Below are positions 34,897 through 43,150 of a stretch of 64,000 nt of DNA, piece after piece; the first letter of the stretch is position 1; every line of letters starts with the position of its first letter. Under the pieces are notes generated by a model. The model searched no databases and was not told the origin of the DNA. It saw only the letters and a list, made by a program, of their open reading frames with translations. A program made the translations under genes and the position numbers. The stretch is from Mycobacterium sp. SMC-4. GTDB lineage: Bacteria; Actinomycetota; Actinomycetes; Mycobacteriales; Mycobacteriaceae. Location: assembly GCF_025263265.1 (NCBI RefSeq), contig NZ_CP079869.1, positions 3,720,001 to 3,784,000 on the forward strand, read 5' to 3'.

Positions 34897-36272
34897 GGCT
34901 CCACGCCCTGCGCGGCACCGAGGTAGCGGTCGACGACGGAGTGATAGTGGGCGATCACCACCTCTTCTTTCACCAACGACATGTGCTCGAGTTGTTTGTT
35001 CCGCAGCCCCAACTGCTGTCGCGGCATCTGCTCGTAATCCTGTTTCAGCGCGGTGAAGTACTTGTATTCGCCTGGCTCCGTCACGTCGATGCGTGGGGCG
35101 CGCAGCGCTGCTTTGTACTCCTCGGGCAGCCACATCACGCTGATGATGTGCCAGTAGCACTTATTGGGGTCGCCACTCTCGTGCGGTTGGGCGAGGATGA
35201 CCGTTGCCTCGCCGGCCCGCACGGTCATGAAGAAGTTCGGGAACAGCACCCACCCGTGGTTGTCGCTCATCTGGGCATCGGTCAGCGCACTGACATCGAA
35301 GCCCATGCCGGTCAGCGTCTCCCGGGTCGCCCTCTGCAACAACGTTCTGGGGGTCACACCGTCGGGCAGCTTCAATTCGCCATCGTCATCGCGGTATTCG
35401 GCCACCAGCTCCTGGAAACGGGGCAGCACGGCCGTCACCGACGGGAACGTTTCGGGCAGACTCATGATGCCTTCGAGCTGCTCCTCCAACCCGTACGCCT
35501 TGCCCGCCACCTCGAACGGTGCGCACGAGACGCTGTGCTTGTCGAAGAACTTATAGCGGGTGGTACTCGGATCGATCATGATCACCTGCAGCAGCTGCGG
35601 GTGGATTCCGGAAATGTGGTAGCCCTCCTCAAAGGCGTCCATCACCACCTTCCAGTTGCAGTTCAGCGCTTCCCGTACATCGAGGACTGTGTCCATCTCC
35701 TCAAGGTGATACGGGGTGAGGAGGTCGACGACCTCCTGTCCCAGAAACTCCGCCAATGGCGCAGCCTGCGGGTCCGGGTTGACAAAGATGAAGCCGGCGA
35801 AGCATTCGACCGAGATCGGGAAGAGACCGAGCCCCTCCTTGTCAAGTGCGGTCAGGACGTTCTCTTTTTCCCGCAGCACACCTTTGAGGCGACCCTCGTG
35901 GTCGTAGGACCACAAGTGGTATTGGCAGAGCAAGCCGCGCTTGGCATTGCCCCTGCCGATGCACAGCTTGTTACCGCGGTGCCTGCAGGCGTTGACGAAT
36001 CCGCGGATCTGACCGTCCTTGCCACGCACCAGGAGGAAGGACTGGTCAAGCAACTGATACTCCATCCAGTCGCCGACCTCCGGCAGTTCGGATGCCCGCC
36101 CCGCGACCTGCCATACGCGTAGCCAGATGCTCTCGTGCTCACGCTGGACGTAGTCCGGATCGGTGTACCGGTCCGTGGTGATGTCCATGCGGAACCGGCT
36201 GAGGTCGATGTCCTCAAGACCCATGCCGGTGTCGAACCACTCCCCGGGGCGTACTGGCTGTGTCGTGGTCAT
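34893..36272 (-). CDS. Rieske non-heme iron oxygenase, alpha-type subunit
   Basis: 459 residues from ATG 36272. Rieske domain C96-R-H98 and C116-x2-H119 (ACRHRGN, LCQYHLW); catalytic domain with NWKVVMDAFEEGYHISGIHP, giving His219 and His224 of the 2-His-1-carboxylate iron site. Aromatic/alkyl ring-hydroxylating family. It is co-transcribed with an NTF2-like gene. The promoter region carries two strong palindromes. Electron donors are not adjacent; the small Rieske protein at 17934 or the ferredoxins are candidates. Confidence 0.93.
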   Translation of the reverse strand: MTTTQPVRPGEWFDTGMGLEDIDLSRFRMDITTDRYTDPDYVQREHESIWLRVWQVAGRASELPEVGDWMEYQLLDQSFLLVRGKDGQIRGFVNACRHRGNKLCIGRGNAKRGLLCQYHLWSYDHEGRLKGVLREKENVLTALDKEGLGLFPISVECFAGFIFVNPDPQAAPLAEFLGQEVVDLLTPYHLEEMDTVLDVREALNCNWKVVMDAFEEGYHISGIHPQLLQVIMIDPSTTRYKFFDKHSVSCAPFEVAGKAYGLEEQLEGIMSLPETFPSVTAVLPRFQELVAEYRDDDGELKLPDGVTPRTLLQRATRETLTGMGFDVSALTDAQMSDNHGWVLFPNFFMTVRAGEATVILAQPHESGDPNKCYWHIISVMWLPEEYKAALRAPRIDVTEPGEYKYFTALKQDYEQMPRQQLGLRNKQLEHMSLVKEEVVIAHYHSVVDRYLGAAQGVEP

Positions 36273-36307
36273 GACGCGATCACTCCCGTGTGTTTGGTGA
36301 TGCCGAC

Positions 36308-36327
36308 TACGACTATACATAGTCGTA
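36308..36327. promoter_or_regulatory. 20-bp palindrome upstream of the Rieske oxygenase
   Basis: TACGACTATA-CATAGTCGTA, 36 bp upstream of the oxygenase ATG, arms matching at 9 of 10 positions. It also contains an ATAC-N6-GTAT core (36315-36328). Likely repressor site over the promoter. Confidence 0.65.
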
Positions 36328-36333
36328 TCTCAT

Positions 36334-36347
36334 ATACAACGATGTAT
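36334..36347. promoter_or_regulatory. ATAC-N6-GTAT operator
   Basis: ATACAACGATGTAT, a second site 62 bp upstream of the Rieske oxygenase, only 6 bp from the preceding palindrome, on the same face spacing as a tandem operator. Same core as the site at 33743. Confidence 0.65.
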
Positions 36348-36632
36348 TTTGATGCGAGTAGGCACCCGCGAGGATGAACGTGGTTGACAACGCGCGATTT
36401 TGCGCCTGCTCGTCGGATGCGGGGGGCGATAATGAGCTGGCGCCAGCGTTCGGCGATCTCATCGGGCTCCGGCCGTCATACACGAATAAGACCGAGCCGA
36501 GCATCGCGACCTGTGCACCGTCAGAGGGCAGCCAGTCCTGGATCTGCTTGAGAACCTCGCCGCGATCGCACATCTGAAACTGGACCGGCGCGCCGACCAC
36601 CTCGCCGAGGAAAGAGATAGTTAGACAAACGT
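36348..36632. other. Non-coding stretch, possible unrecognised gene remnant
   Basis: Between the Rieske operator region and the operator of the next TetR. Short frames exist on both strands, but none has a convincing start plus family pattern. Read leftward, one frame (36600 downwards) gives CDRGEVLKQIQDWLPSDG and then an adjacent frame RPEPDEIAERWRQLI. That looks like eroded coding sequence, but I cannot assign it. Confidence 0.3.
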
Positions 36633-36660
36633 CAACGATGTACTTCCTGGTATACCGTTG
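36633..36660. promoter_or_regulatory. Inverted repeat before second TetR gene
   Basis: Arms CAACGATGTAC (36633-36643) and GTATACCGTTG (36650-36660) match at 9 of 11 positions around a 6-bp spacer. The core GTAC-N6-GTAT resembles the ATAC-N6-GTAT sites to the left. It ends 13 bp before the ATG at 36674, a typical TetR autoregulatory position. Confidence 0.65.
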
Positions 36661-36673
36661 TTACAGTCTGACT

Positions 36674-37330
36674 ATGGGAAAAGCCGGGCTGCATGAGCGA
36701 GTTGACAGTAGTCAGCGCCGGGCTTCATACCAGCGCGCCCGCTCGCACGAGACCAAGCGCGGTCTCGTGCAGGCAGCCATGGCCCTGTGGCGCACCAACG
36801 GCTACGCGAGGACCACAGTGGCCGACATCTGTCGGGCGGCCGGAGTCTCGCGGGCACTGTTCTACTTCTACTTCCCGGCCAAGGAGGACATCCTCTTCGA
36901 GGTGGGTTTGCTGTCGACCCGTGCGGCACGCCAGAAGGTGCACTCCCTGCTGCGCGCCGACTACGACGTCGAATCCGTCATCGGCGAGGCGCTGCGCAGC
37001 CTCGAACGGTCGATGGCACGTAATCCACCCGAGCTGGTCGTGGAGACGATCCTGCAGGGTTACCGGCACGAGCACCGAATTCTCGCCGGCGAGGCAGCGC
37101 AGAACCCCGATGCGGACATGTTCGGTGAGCTCTTCGAACAAGCCTGCCGTGACGGCAAGTTGAGCGCAAAGGTGGATGTCGCTCGATTGTCCCGGCTGGC
37201 CGGCACGCTTGTCAGCGAGGGCGTTCGGCACTGGGCCGGCGGCAGTTTCGGACGCCGATCGTTCGCCGATGTCGTCACCGCCGACATCGGCGCGCTGATC
37301 GCCGGGTTCGACAGCAGATCTCGATCATGA
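36674..37330 (+). CDS. TetR family transcriptional regulator
   Basis: 218 residues from ATG 36674. TetR HTH: HETKRGLVQAAMALWRTNGY then CRAAGVSRALFYFYFPAKEDIL. The C-terminal ligand domain ends FADVVTADIGALIAGF. It precedes the acyl-CoA dehydrogenase/kinase/MDR genes in the same direction with a 42-bp gap, so it is probably the first gene of that operon and its local repressor, with an inverted-repeat operator just upstream. Confidence 0.9.
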   Translation: MGKAGLHERVDSSQRRASYQRARSHETKRGLVQAAMALWRTNGYARTTVADICRAAGVSRALFYFYFPAKEDILFEVGLLSTRAARQKVHSLLRADYDVESVIGEALRSLERSMARNPPELVVETILQGYRHEHRILAGEAAQNPDADMFGELFEQACRDGKLSAKVDVARLSRLAGTLVSEGVRHWAGGSFGRRSFADVVTADIGALIAGFDSRSRS

Positions 37331-37372
37331 CCGCACCAGCGCCTGTCCACTGCATCCGAGAGGAGACCCACG

Positions 37373-38674
37373 ATGGCGTGGGATTTCGACACCGATCCCG
37401 AATACCAGCAGCTGCTCGACTGGGCTGACGAGTTCGTCCGAGAAGAAGTCGAACCACTCGACCTCGCGTTCCCGCACCAGCAGTTCGTCCCGCTGGATGC
37501 CCACCGCCGCAAAGTGATCGATCCACTCAAGGAGGCGGTCCGCCAACGCGGCCTGTGGGCCACCCATCTGAGCCCCGAGTTGGGCGGACAGGGCTACGGA
37601 CAGCTCAAGTTGGCTCTGCTCAACGAGATTCTCGGCCGTTCGCAGTGGGCGCCGATCATTTTCGGGTGCCAGGCCCCCGACACGGGCAACGCCGAGATCA
37701 TCGCGCACTACGGCACCGAAGATCAGCAGCAGCGTTACCTGCGCCCGCTGCTCGACGGCGAGATGTTCTCGTGTTACTCGATGACTGAGCCGCACGCCGG
37801 GGCGGATCCCACGCTGTTCACCACCACTGCCGTGCGTGAGGGCGACGAGTGGGTGATCAACGGGTGGAAGTTCTTCTCCTCCAACGCCAGAACGGCATCA
37901 TTCCTGATCGTCATGGTGGTGACCAATACAGAGGTCAGTGCTTATCAGGGCATGTCGATGTTCCTGGTGCCCACGGACACACCCGGGGTCAACATCGTGC
38001 GCAACGTCGGGCTGTACGGTGAGCGCGACGACGAGGGATCTCATGCGCTGATCCACTACGACAATGTGCGAGTGCCGGCTGACGCGCTGCTCGGCGGCGA
38101 GGGTCAGGCGTTCGTGATCGCGCAGACCCGGCTCGGCGGCGGGCGTATCCACCACGCGATGCGCACCATCGGGCTCTCGAAGAGGGCGCTCGACATGATG
38201 TGTGAGCGGGCGTTGAGCCGGCAAACCCAGGGCAGCCGACTCTCTGACAAACAGTTTGTCCAGGGTTACATTGCCGACTCCTACGCCCAGCTGCTGCAGT
38301 TCCGTCTCATGGTGCTCTACACCGCGTGGGAGATCGACAAGTACAACGACTACAAGAAGGTCCGCAAGGACATCGCCGCGGTCAAGGTGGTGATGCCCAC
38401 CGTGCTGCACGACATCGCGTGGCGCGCCATGCAGGTGCACGGCGCGTTGGGCGTATCCAACGAGATGCCGTTCCTCGGCATGGTCACCGGGGCGGCCGTG
38501 ATGGGGTTGGCCGATGGGCCGACCGAGGTGCACAAGGCCACGGTGGCCAAACAAGTGTTGCGCGATTATGAGCCCAATCCCGACACCTGGCCCAGCGAGT
38601 GGATACCGGCCAAGCGGGACGAAGCTCGGGCCAAGTTCGCTGCGTACCTGGAAAACGAACTGGGGAATCTGTGA
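37373..38674 (+). CDS. Acyl-CoA dehydrogenase, ACAD10/11-like
   Basis: 433 residues, longer than the usual ~390. Family signs: YSMTEPHAGADPTLF, TRLGGGRIHHAMRTIGLSKRALDMM, RKDIAAVKVVMP, and the C-terminal GLADGPTEVHKATVAKQVL with DGPxEVH in place of the usual YEGTxxIQ. This is the pattern of the ACAD10/11 clade. The next gene, overlapping by 4 bp, is an APH-type kinase, the other half of mammalian ACAD10/11. In that clade and in Pseudomonas levulinate catabolism (LvaC), the enzyme eliminates phosphate from 4-phosphoacyl-CoA. Confidence 0.88.
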   Translation: MAWDFDTDPEYQQLLDWADEFVREEVEPLDLAFPHQQFVPLDAHRRKVIDPLKEAVRQRGLWATHLSPELGGQGYGQLKLALLNEILGRSQWAPIIFGCQAPDTGNAEIIAHYGTEDQQQRYLRPLLDGEMFSCYSMTEPHAGADPTLFTTTAVREGDEWVINGWKFFSSNARTASFLIVMVVTNTEVSAYQGMSMFLVPTDTPGVNIVRNVGLYGERDDEGSHALIHYDNVRVPADALLGGEGQAFVIAQTRLGGGRIHHAMRTIGLSKRALDMMCERALSRQTQGSRLSDKQFVQGYIADSYAQLLQFRLMVLYTAWEIDKYNDYKKVRKDIAAVKVVMPTVLHDIAWRAMQVHGALGVSNEMPFLGMVTGAAVMGLADGPTEVHKATVAKQVLRDYEPNPDTWPSEWIPAKRDEARAKFAAYLENELGNL

Positions 38675-39723
38675 CGCGATCACATTCTGCTCATCACGAG
38701 CGCCCCCTGGACACCGCCCGGCTGTCGGCCTGGATGGATGACGCGGGGCTGCCCGGCCGGGGTGCACCACTGCACACCCGGTACCTGTCCGGTGGAACGC
38801 AGAACGTCATCTACGAACTGCGCCGGGGTGAGCACCGGTGCGTGCTGCGGATGCCGCCACCGGAGGCTCCGCCGGATCGCGACAAGGGCATCCTGCGAGA
38901 GTGGCGCATCATCGAAGCCCTCGAGGGCACCGAGGTGCCGCACACCGAGGCCGTCGGAGTGTGCCCGGACGGGTCGGTGCTCGGCCGGCCCTTCTATCTG
39001 ATGGGCTTCGTCGACGGGTGGTCGCCGATGGACACTCACGCCCGATGGCCCGAACCGTTTGACAGTGATCTGTCCGCGCGACCGGAGCTCAGTTATCAAC
39101 TCGCCGAGGGCATTGCCTTGCTGTCGAGAGTCGACTGGAAAGCCCGGGGATTGCACGATCTCGGCCGACCCGAGGGATTCCACGAACGCCAGGTCGACCG
39201 GTGGACCGCGTTCTTCGAACGCATCAAAGGCCGCGAGATCGACGGTCTCCACACCGCCACCGCGTGGCTGCGCTCGCATCGTCCCTTGGACTTCGTCCCG
39301 GGTCTGATGCACGGCGACTATCAGTTCGCCAATGTGATGTACCAGCACGGCGCCCCGGCCCGGCTCGCGGCGATCGTCGACTGGGAGATGGGAACCGTCG
39401 GCGACCCGAAACTCGATCTGGGCTGGATGGTGCAGAGCTGGCCCGACGACACGGCTGCGCCGACGGAGTCGGAGATGAGCTACGTGGACATGCGGGGGAT
39501 GCCATCCCGCGACGAGGTCGTCGCGCACTATGCGACGGTGTCGGGCCGTCAGGTCGACGATCTGGACTATTACCTGGTGCTGGCCAAGTGGAAGTTGGCG
39601 ATCGTGCTCGAGCAGGGTTTTCAGCGCGCGGGTGACGATCAGAAACTGCTGGCGTACGGCCCGGTCATCGTCGAGTTGATGCGCTCGGCGGCCGATCTCG
39701 CCGAGTCCAGCGACTACCACTGA
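38671..39723 (+). CDS. APH-type phosphotransferase, predicted 4-hydroxyacyl-CoA kinase
   Basis: 350 residues from GTG 38671 (GTGA overlap). Protein-kinase-like fold: N-lobe with GGTQNVIYELRRGEHRCVLR, catalytic loop LMHGDYQFANVMY, and metal-binding IVDWEMGTVGDPKLDLGW. It corresponds to the APH domain of mammalian ACAD10/11 and to LvaA of Pseudomonas levulinate catabolism, which phosphorylate 4-hydroxyacyl-CoA. No LvaB-like small subunit is seen. Coupled to the ACAD upstream and an MDR enzyme downstream, so a 4-hydroxy acid degradation role is the best inference; true antibiotic resistance is unlikely. Confidence 0.85.
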   Translation: MTRSHSAHHERPLDTARLSAWMDDAGLPGRGAPLHTRYLSGGTQNVIYELRRGEHRCVLRMPPPEAPPDRDKGILREWRIIEALEGTEVPHTEAVGVCPDGSVLGRPFYLMGFVDGWSPMDTHARWPEPFDSDLSARPELSYQLAEGIALLSRVDWKARGLHDLGRPEGFHERQVDRWTAFFERIKGREIDGLHTATAWLRSHRPLDFVPGLMHGDYQFANVMYQHGAPARLAAIVDWEMGTVGDPKLDLGWMVQSWPDDTAAPTESEMSYVDMRGMPSRDEVVAHYATVSGRQVDDLDYYLVLAKWKLAIVLEQGFQRAGDDQKLLAYGPVIVELMRSAADLAESSDYH

Positions 39724-40691
39724 TGCGCGCGGCCATCTGCCCTGCCTACGGGCCGCCCGAGGTGGTCGAAGTGGGGCAACTGCCGGCACCGCGCCTCGAA
39801 GACGATCAGGTCCGGGTCCGAGTAGGGGCCGCCGCGGTGAACTTTCCCGACGTGCTCCTGATCGCCGACAGATACCAGATCAGTGTGCCGCCTCCGTTTG
39901 TTCCGGGCAGCGAGTTCTCCGGCACAGTCATCGAAATCGGGTGTCGGGCAGCCGGATTCGCACTCGGTGACCGTGTCACCGGAATCGGGCTGCACGGCGC
40001 CTTCGCCGAAGAAGTTGTCCAACCGGTCACCGGACTGACCCTCGTTCCCGCCGGTATCGACGATCGCAGCGCTGCGGCCTTCGGGGTGGCCTACCGCACG
40101 GCCTATCACGCACTACGATCAGTCGTCCGGGTGCGCGCCGGCGACGACATTGTGGTGCTCGGCGCCGGCGGCGGGGTGGGGTTGGCGACAGTCGCACTCG
40201 GCTCCCTGCTTGGTGCGGCGGTCACCGCAGTGGCCTCCTCAACCGAAAAGTTGGACATGGCTTGTCGTAACGGCGCACAGCAGGTGATCAACCATCGCGA
40301 CGGTGACCTTCGCCAAGCTCTCAAGCTCGCGCTACCCGACGGCGCACACGCGGTCATCGACCCGGTTGGTGGCGCACTGGCCGAACCGGCCCTACGGTCT
40401 CTGCGGCGCGGCGGCAAGTTCGTCACCGTCGGGTTCGCCTCGGGTGACATCCCGGCCATCCCGCTGAACCTGGTGCTGGTCAAGGGCGTCCAGGTGCTCG
40501 GGTTTCACATGGCCGATATTGCCCCCGACGAGTTCTCACGCAACGAGGGCGAACTTCGCGAGCTGCTGGCGAGCGGGCGCGTTCGGCCGCACATCGGTGC
40601 GGTGTACCCGCTGGAGCAGACGGCTGCCGCACTCACCCACGTCGCTGAGGGCCGGGCGATCGGCAAAGTCGTCATCGATCTACGTCGGTAG
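39723..40691 (+). CDS. MDR-family zinc-independent oxidoreductase (quinone reductase-like)
   Basis: 322 residues, ATG at 39723 overlapping the kinase stop (TGATG). GroES-like N-terminal domain (LPAPRLEDDQVRVRVGAAAVNFPDVL) and Rossmann domain (VVLGAGGGVGLATVALGSLLGA). No zinc-binding Cys cluster, so it belongs with NADPH:quinone/enoyl reductases. In this operon it may act as an enoyl-CoA reductase on the product of the ACAD/kinase pair. Confidence 0.87.
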   Translation: MRAAICPAYGPPEVVEVGQLPAPRLEDDQVRVRVGAAAVNFPDVLLIADRYQISVPPPFVPGSEFSGTVIEIGCRAAGFALGDRVTGIGLHGAFAEEVVQPVTGLTLVPAGIDDRSAAAFGVAYRTAYHALRSVVRVRAGDDIVVLGAGGGVGLATVALGSLLGAAVTAVASSTEKLDMACRNGAQQVINHRDGDLRQALKLALPDGAHAVIDPVGGALAEPALRSLRRGGKFVTVGFASGDIPAIPLNLVLVKGVQVLGFHMADIAPDEFSRNEGELRELLASGRVRPHIGAVYPLEQTAAALTHVAEGRAIGKVVIDLRR

Positions 40692-40710
40692 CGACAACCC
40701 GACGGCCGCC

Positions 40711-41214
40711 TCAGCTGGCCGGAACCAGATCGGCCGCCACCGATGCCAGCATCCCGCAACGGAAGGTCTCGGTGCGAGCCACCGAGTCGACCACAGCGCC
40801 CTGTGCCGCGGCCAGGGCGCTGGATTTGAAGGCCCGGGCCGCAGCGCTGAGGTGGTGCTGCGCCGAATCGACGCTGGGACCGATCTCTTCGGGTACGTCC
40901 TCACCCCACACGGTCACCTCGGTCGCACCCTGGTCCAGCGCCTTGCGCACATGCGCCAACACGCGGGGGTCCCGGTCGAACACGTCGGCAGCGACGGCGA
41001 CGGTCTGCGGGTGGGGCCGCTCCTCCCACGCGGCGAGCACCGACTCGAGGTCGAGGGTATGGGCACCCAGAATGTGCAGCGGCCGCACATCTTCGTCGCT
41101 GCCGAGCAATACGGTGACGTCCCATCCAGCCATCACCCGGTCATAGATCCAGCCACCGGCGTACCGCACCGCGTCCAGAACTGTCGGGGCGACAACATCC
41201 AGCCGGTACCTCAT
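40711..41214 (-). CDS. Conserved hypothetical protein downstream of TetR
   Basis: 167 residues from ATG 41214 (ATGA overlap with the TetR stop). Soluble alpha/beta protein with AVRYAGGWIYDRVMAGWDVTVLL near the start and TVAVAADVFDRDPRVLAHVRKAL in the middle, reminiscent of a nucleotide- or ligand-binding Rossmann-like pattern, but I do not recognise the family. Co-transcription with the TetR suggests a regulatory or sensing accessory role. Confidence 0.6.
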   Translation of the reverse strand: MRYRLDVVAPTVLDAVRYAGGWIYDRVMAGWDVTVLLGSDEDVRPLHILGAHTLDLESVLAAWEERPHPQTVAVAADVFDRDPRVLAHVRKALDQGATEVTVWGEDVPEEIGPSVDSAQHHLSAAARAFKSSALAAAQGAVVDSVARTETFRCGMLASVAADLVPAS

Positions 41215-41834
41215 GTCTGGGTCTGCGGCGCCAGTTCGCGCCCCAGCGACTCCGCGTACTCCTTGAACACCTCGGCCAACTGAATCGAGGGATCGAGTAA
41301 CCATAGGGTCTCCATTCCATAGGTGAAGGCCAGTATCTCCACTGCCTTGCTGGCACCGTCGACATCGGAGCGGTACTTGCCACTGTGTTGTCCGCGCTCG
41401 ATGATCGAGGTGATGATTTCGACCGCTGCCCGGTAGCGGTTGCGCAGTCGGTTGTGCAGCGGCGCGTCGGGGGCGATGTTCTCGACCAGCAGCACGGTGA
41501 ACGTGCCGACCAACTCGGGAGCTCGCTCGAACCGCTCGGGGACCCGGCTCAGTTCGGTCACGAGGTCGCCGGACCGGTAATCGGCGTGCAACGCGTCGTC
41601 CGCGTCACGCGCGTCGAGAACCGCGTTGAGCAATTGTTCTTTGGACTCGAAGTGATGAAGCAGTCCGGCCGGTGTCACTCCGGCTTCTTTGGCTATCTGC
41701 GCAAGCGAGGTGTTTCGCCAGCCATTGCGGGCCAACAATCGCTCGGCCACGCCCAGGATGCGCTGTCGGCGGTCCTCTCCCTTGGCGAGGAGAGATTCGT
41801 ACCGCCGGGCGACCGCCGGCTCCGGAACTGACAC
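41211..41834 (-). CDS. TetR family transcriptional regulator
   Basis: 207 residues from ATG 41834. HTH: RRQRILGVAERLLARNGW then AKEAGVTPAGLLHHFESKEQLL; C-terminal ligand domain with TFTVLLVENIAPDAP. Downstream of, and in the same direction as, the beta-oxidation operon 48958-41989, from which it is separated by 154 bp holding an inverted repeat. Probably autoregulated; whether it controls the operon upstream of it is unknown. Confidence 0.9.
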   Translation of the reverse strand: MSVPEPAVARRYESLLAKGEDRRQRILGVAERLLARNGWRNTSLAQIAKEAGVTPAGLLHHFESKEQLLNAVLDARDADDALHADYRSGDLVTELSRVPERFERAPELVGTFTVLLVENIAPDAPLHNRLRNRYRAAVEIITSIIERGQHSGKYRSDVDGASKAVEILAFTYGMETLWLLDPSIQLAEVFKEYAESLGRELAPQTQT

Positions 41835-41859
41835 GTCGCTCCCTTTTCGACAGCTGAGA

Positions 41860-41893
41860 CAACCAACCTTCTGAACACACAGTAGGTAGGTTG
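41860..41893. promoter_or_regulatory. Inverted repeat upstream of TetR gene
   Basis: CAACCAACCT (41860-41869) and AGGTAGGTTG (41884-41893) match at 9 of 10 positions with a 14-bp spacer, 26 bp upstream of the TetR ATG. An outer pair CTGAGAC (41854-41860) / GTCTCAG (41910-41916) is perfect. Its sequence differs from the other two operator families, so it may be a private autoregulatory site. Confidence 0.55.
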
Positions 41894-41988
41894 CTCCGGT
41901 GTGACAAGGGTCTCAGTGAGGTTTGTTTTTGACAGGCGTCTCACCTGGGCGTTCGCGGACAACCGGAACCGATCGGTTGGTGTTGCCG

Positions 41989-43137
41989 CTACAGCCCGAG
42001 AGACTTGGCGATGATCACTTTCATCACTTCGCTGGTGCCGGCATAGATCCGCGCCACCCGCGCATCGGTGTACAACCGGGCGATCGGATACTCCATCATG
42101 TAGCCGTAGCCGCCGAAGAGCTGCAGACAACGGTCGACAACGCGTTGCTGCATCTCGGTGCAGAACAGCTTGACCCTGGCCGCGTCTGCGCCGGAGAGTT
42201 CTTCGTCGACGTGTAGCGCGACCGCTCGGTCGAGCATCGCCTGAGCCGCCTCGACTTCGGTCGAGCAGGCGGCGAGTTCGAACTTGGTGTTCTGGAACGA
42301 GGCCACCGGCGTACCGAAAGCTTTTCGGCTTTGTGTGTAATCGATCGCGGCAGCGATGGCCGAGCGGGCCTGCGCGACCGAGCCGACCGCCACGGTCAGC
42401 CGTTCCTGCGGCAGATTGTGACCCAGATAGGCGAATGCGTCATCGACCTCACCGAGCACATTGGCGGCCGGCACCCGCACGTCGACGAACGACAACTCGG
42501 CGGTGTCCTGGACCTTGCAGCCCATCTTCTCCAGCTCCCGGCCCCGGGTGAATCCCGCCATTCCGTCTTCGACCACCAGCAGGGTCAAGCCCTTGCGGCG
42601 GTTGCCTGAATCGGTCGACGTGCGGGCGACGACGATGATGAGATCGGCCTGCATCCCCCCGGTGATGAACGTCTTCGCGCCGTTGACGATGTAATCGTCG
42701 CCGTCGCGGACCGCGGTGGTCCGCATGCCGGCCAGATCTGATCCGGTGCCTGGCTCGGTCATCGCCACGGCCGTGAGCAGCGTGCCTGCCGCAAGGCCGG
42801 GAAACCAGCGCTCGCGCTGTTCCTCGTTGGCGTAGTGCAGGAAGTAGGGCAGGATCACCTCGAGCTGGGTGCGCACCGTCGACAGCGTCACCAAGGCGCG
42901 TGCCGCCTCCTCCTGCAACACCACGTTGTAGCGGTAATCGGGCTGTCCCGCCCCGCCGTACTCCTCCGGGATGGCCATGCCGAGCATCCCGAGCTCGCCC
43001 ATCCGCGCGAACACCTCGCGTGGCATCCGCCCGCCCTTCTCCCATTGCGGGTAGTGCGGCACGACCTCCTTGTCGACGAAGTCGCGGGCCAGCTCGCGGA
43101 ACGCCTCGTGGTCCTCGGTGAACAGATCTCTACGCAC
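41989..43137 (-). CDS. Acyl-CoA dehydrogenase
   Basis: 382 residues from GTG 43137 (AAAGGGCGG upstream). Motifs VAMTEPGTGSDLAGM, NGAKTFITGGMQADL and QLFGGYGYMMEYPIARLYTDARVARIYAGTSEVMK. The YAGT lacks the MCAD-type Glu; the likely catalytic Glu is in LPQERLTVAVG, the position used by isovaleryl-CoA and long-chain dehydrogenases. Last gene of the leftward beta-oxidation operon, 13 bp after the thiolase. Confidence 0.92.
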   Translation of the reverse strand: MRRDLFTEDHEAFRELARDFVDKEVVPHYPQWEKGGRMPREVFARMGELGMLGMAIPEEYGGAGQPDYRYNVVLQEEAARALVTLSTVRTQLEVILPYFLHYANEEQRERWFPGLAAGTLLTAVAMTEPGTGSDLAGMRTTAVRDGDDYIVNGAKTFITGGMQADLIIVVARTSTDSGNRRKGLTLLVVEDGMAGFTRGRELEKMGCKVQDTAELSFVDVRVPAANVLGEVDDAFAYLGHNLPQERLTVAVGSVAQARSAIAAAIDYTQSRKAFGTPVASFQNTKFELAACSTEVEAAQAMLDRAVALHVDEELSGADAARVKLFCTEMQQRVVDRCLQLFGGYGYMMEYPIARLYTDARVARIYAGTSEVMKVIIAKSLGL

Positions 43138-43150
43138 GACTACCGCCCTT

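Noticed and set aside
38671..39723. Aminoglycoside resistance gene
   Set aside because: Although APH-like in fold, it is coupled to an ACAD10/11-type dehydrogenase, the context of 4-hydroxyacyl-CoA kinases.
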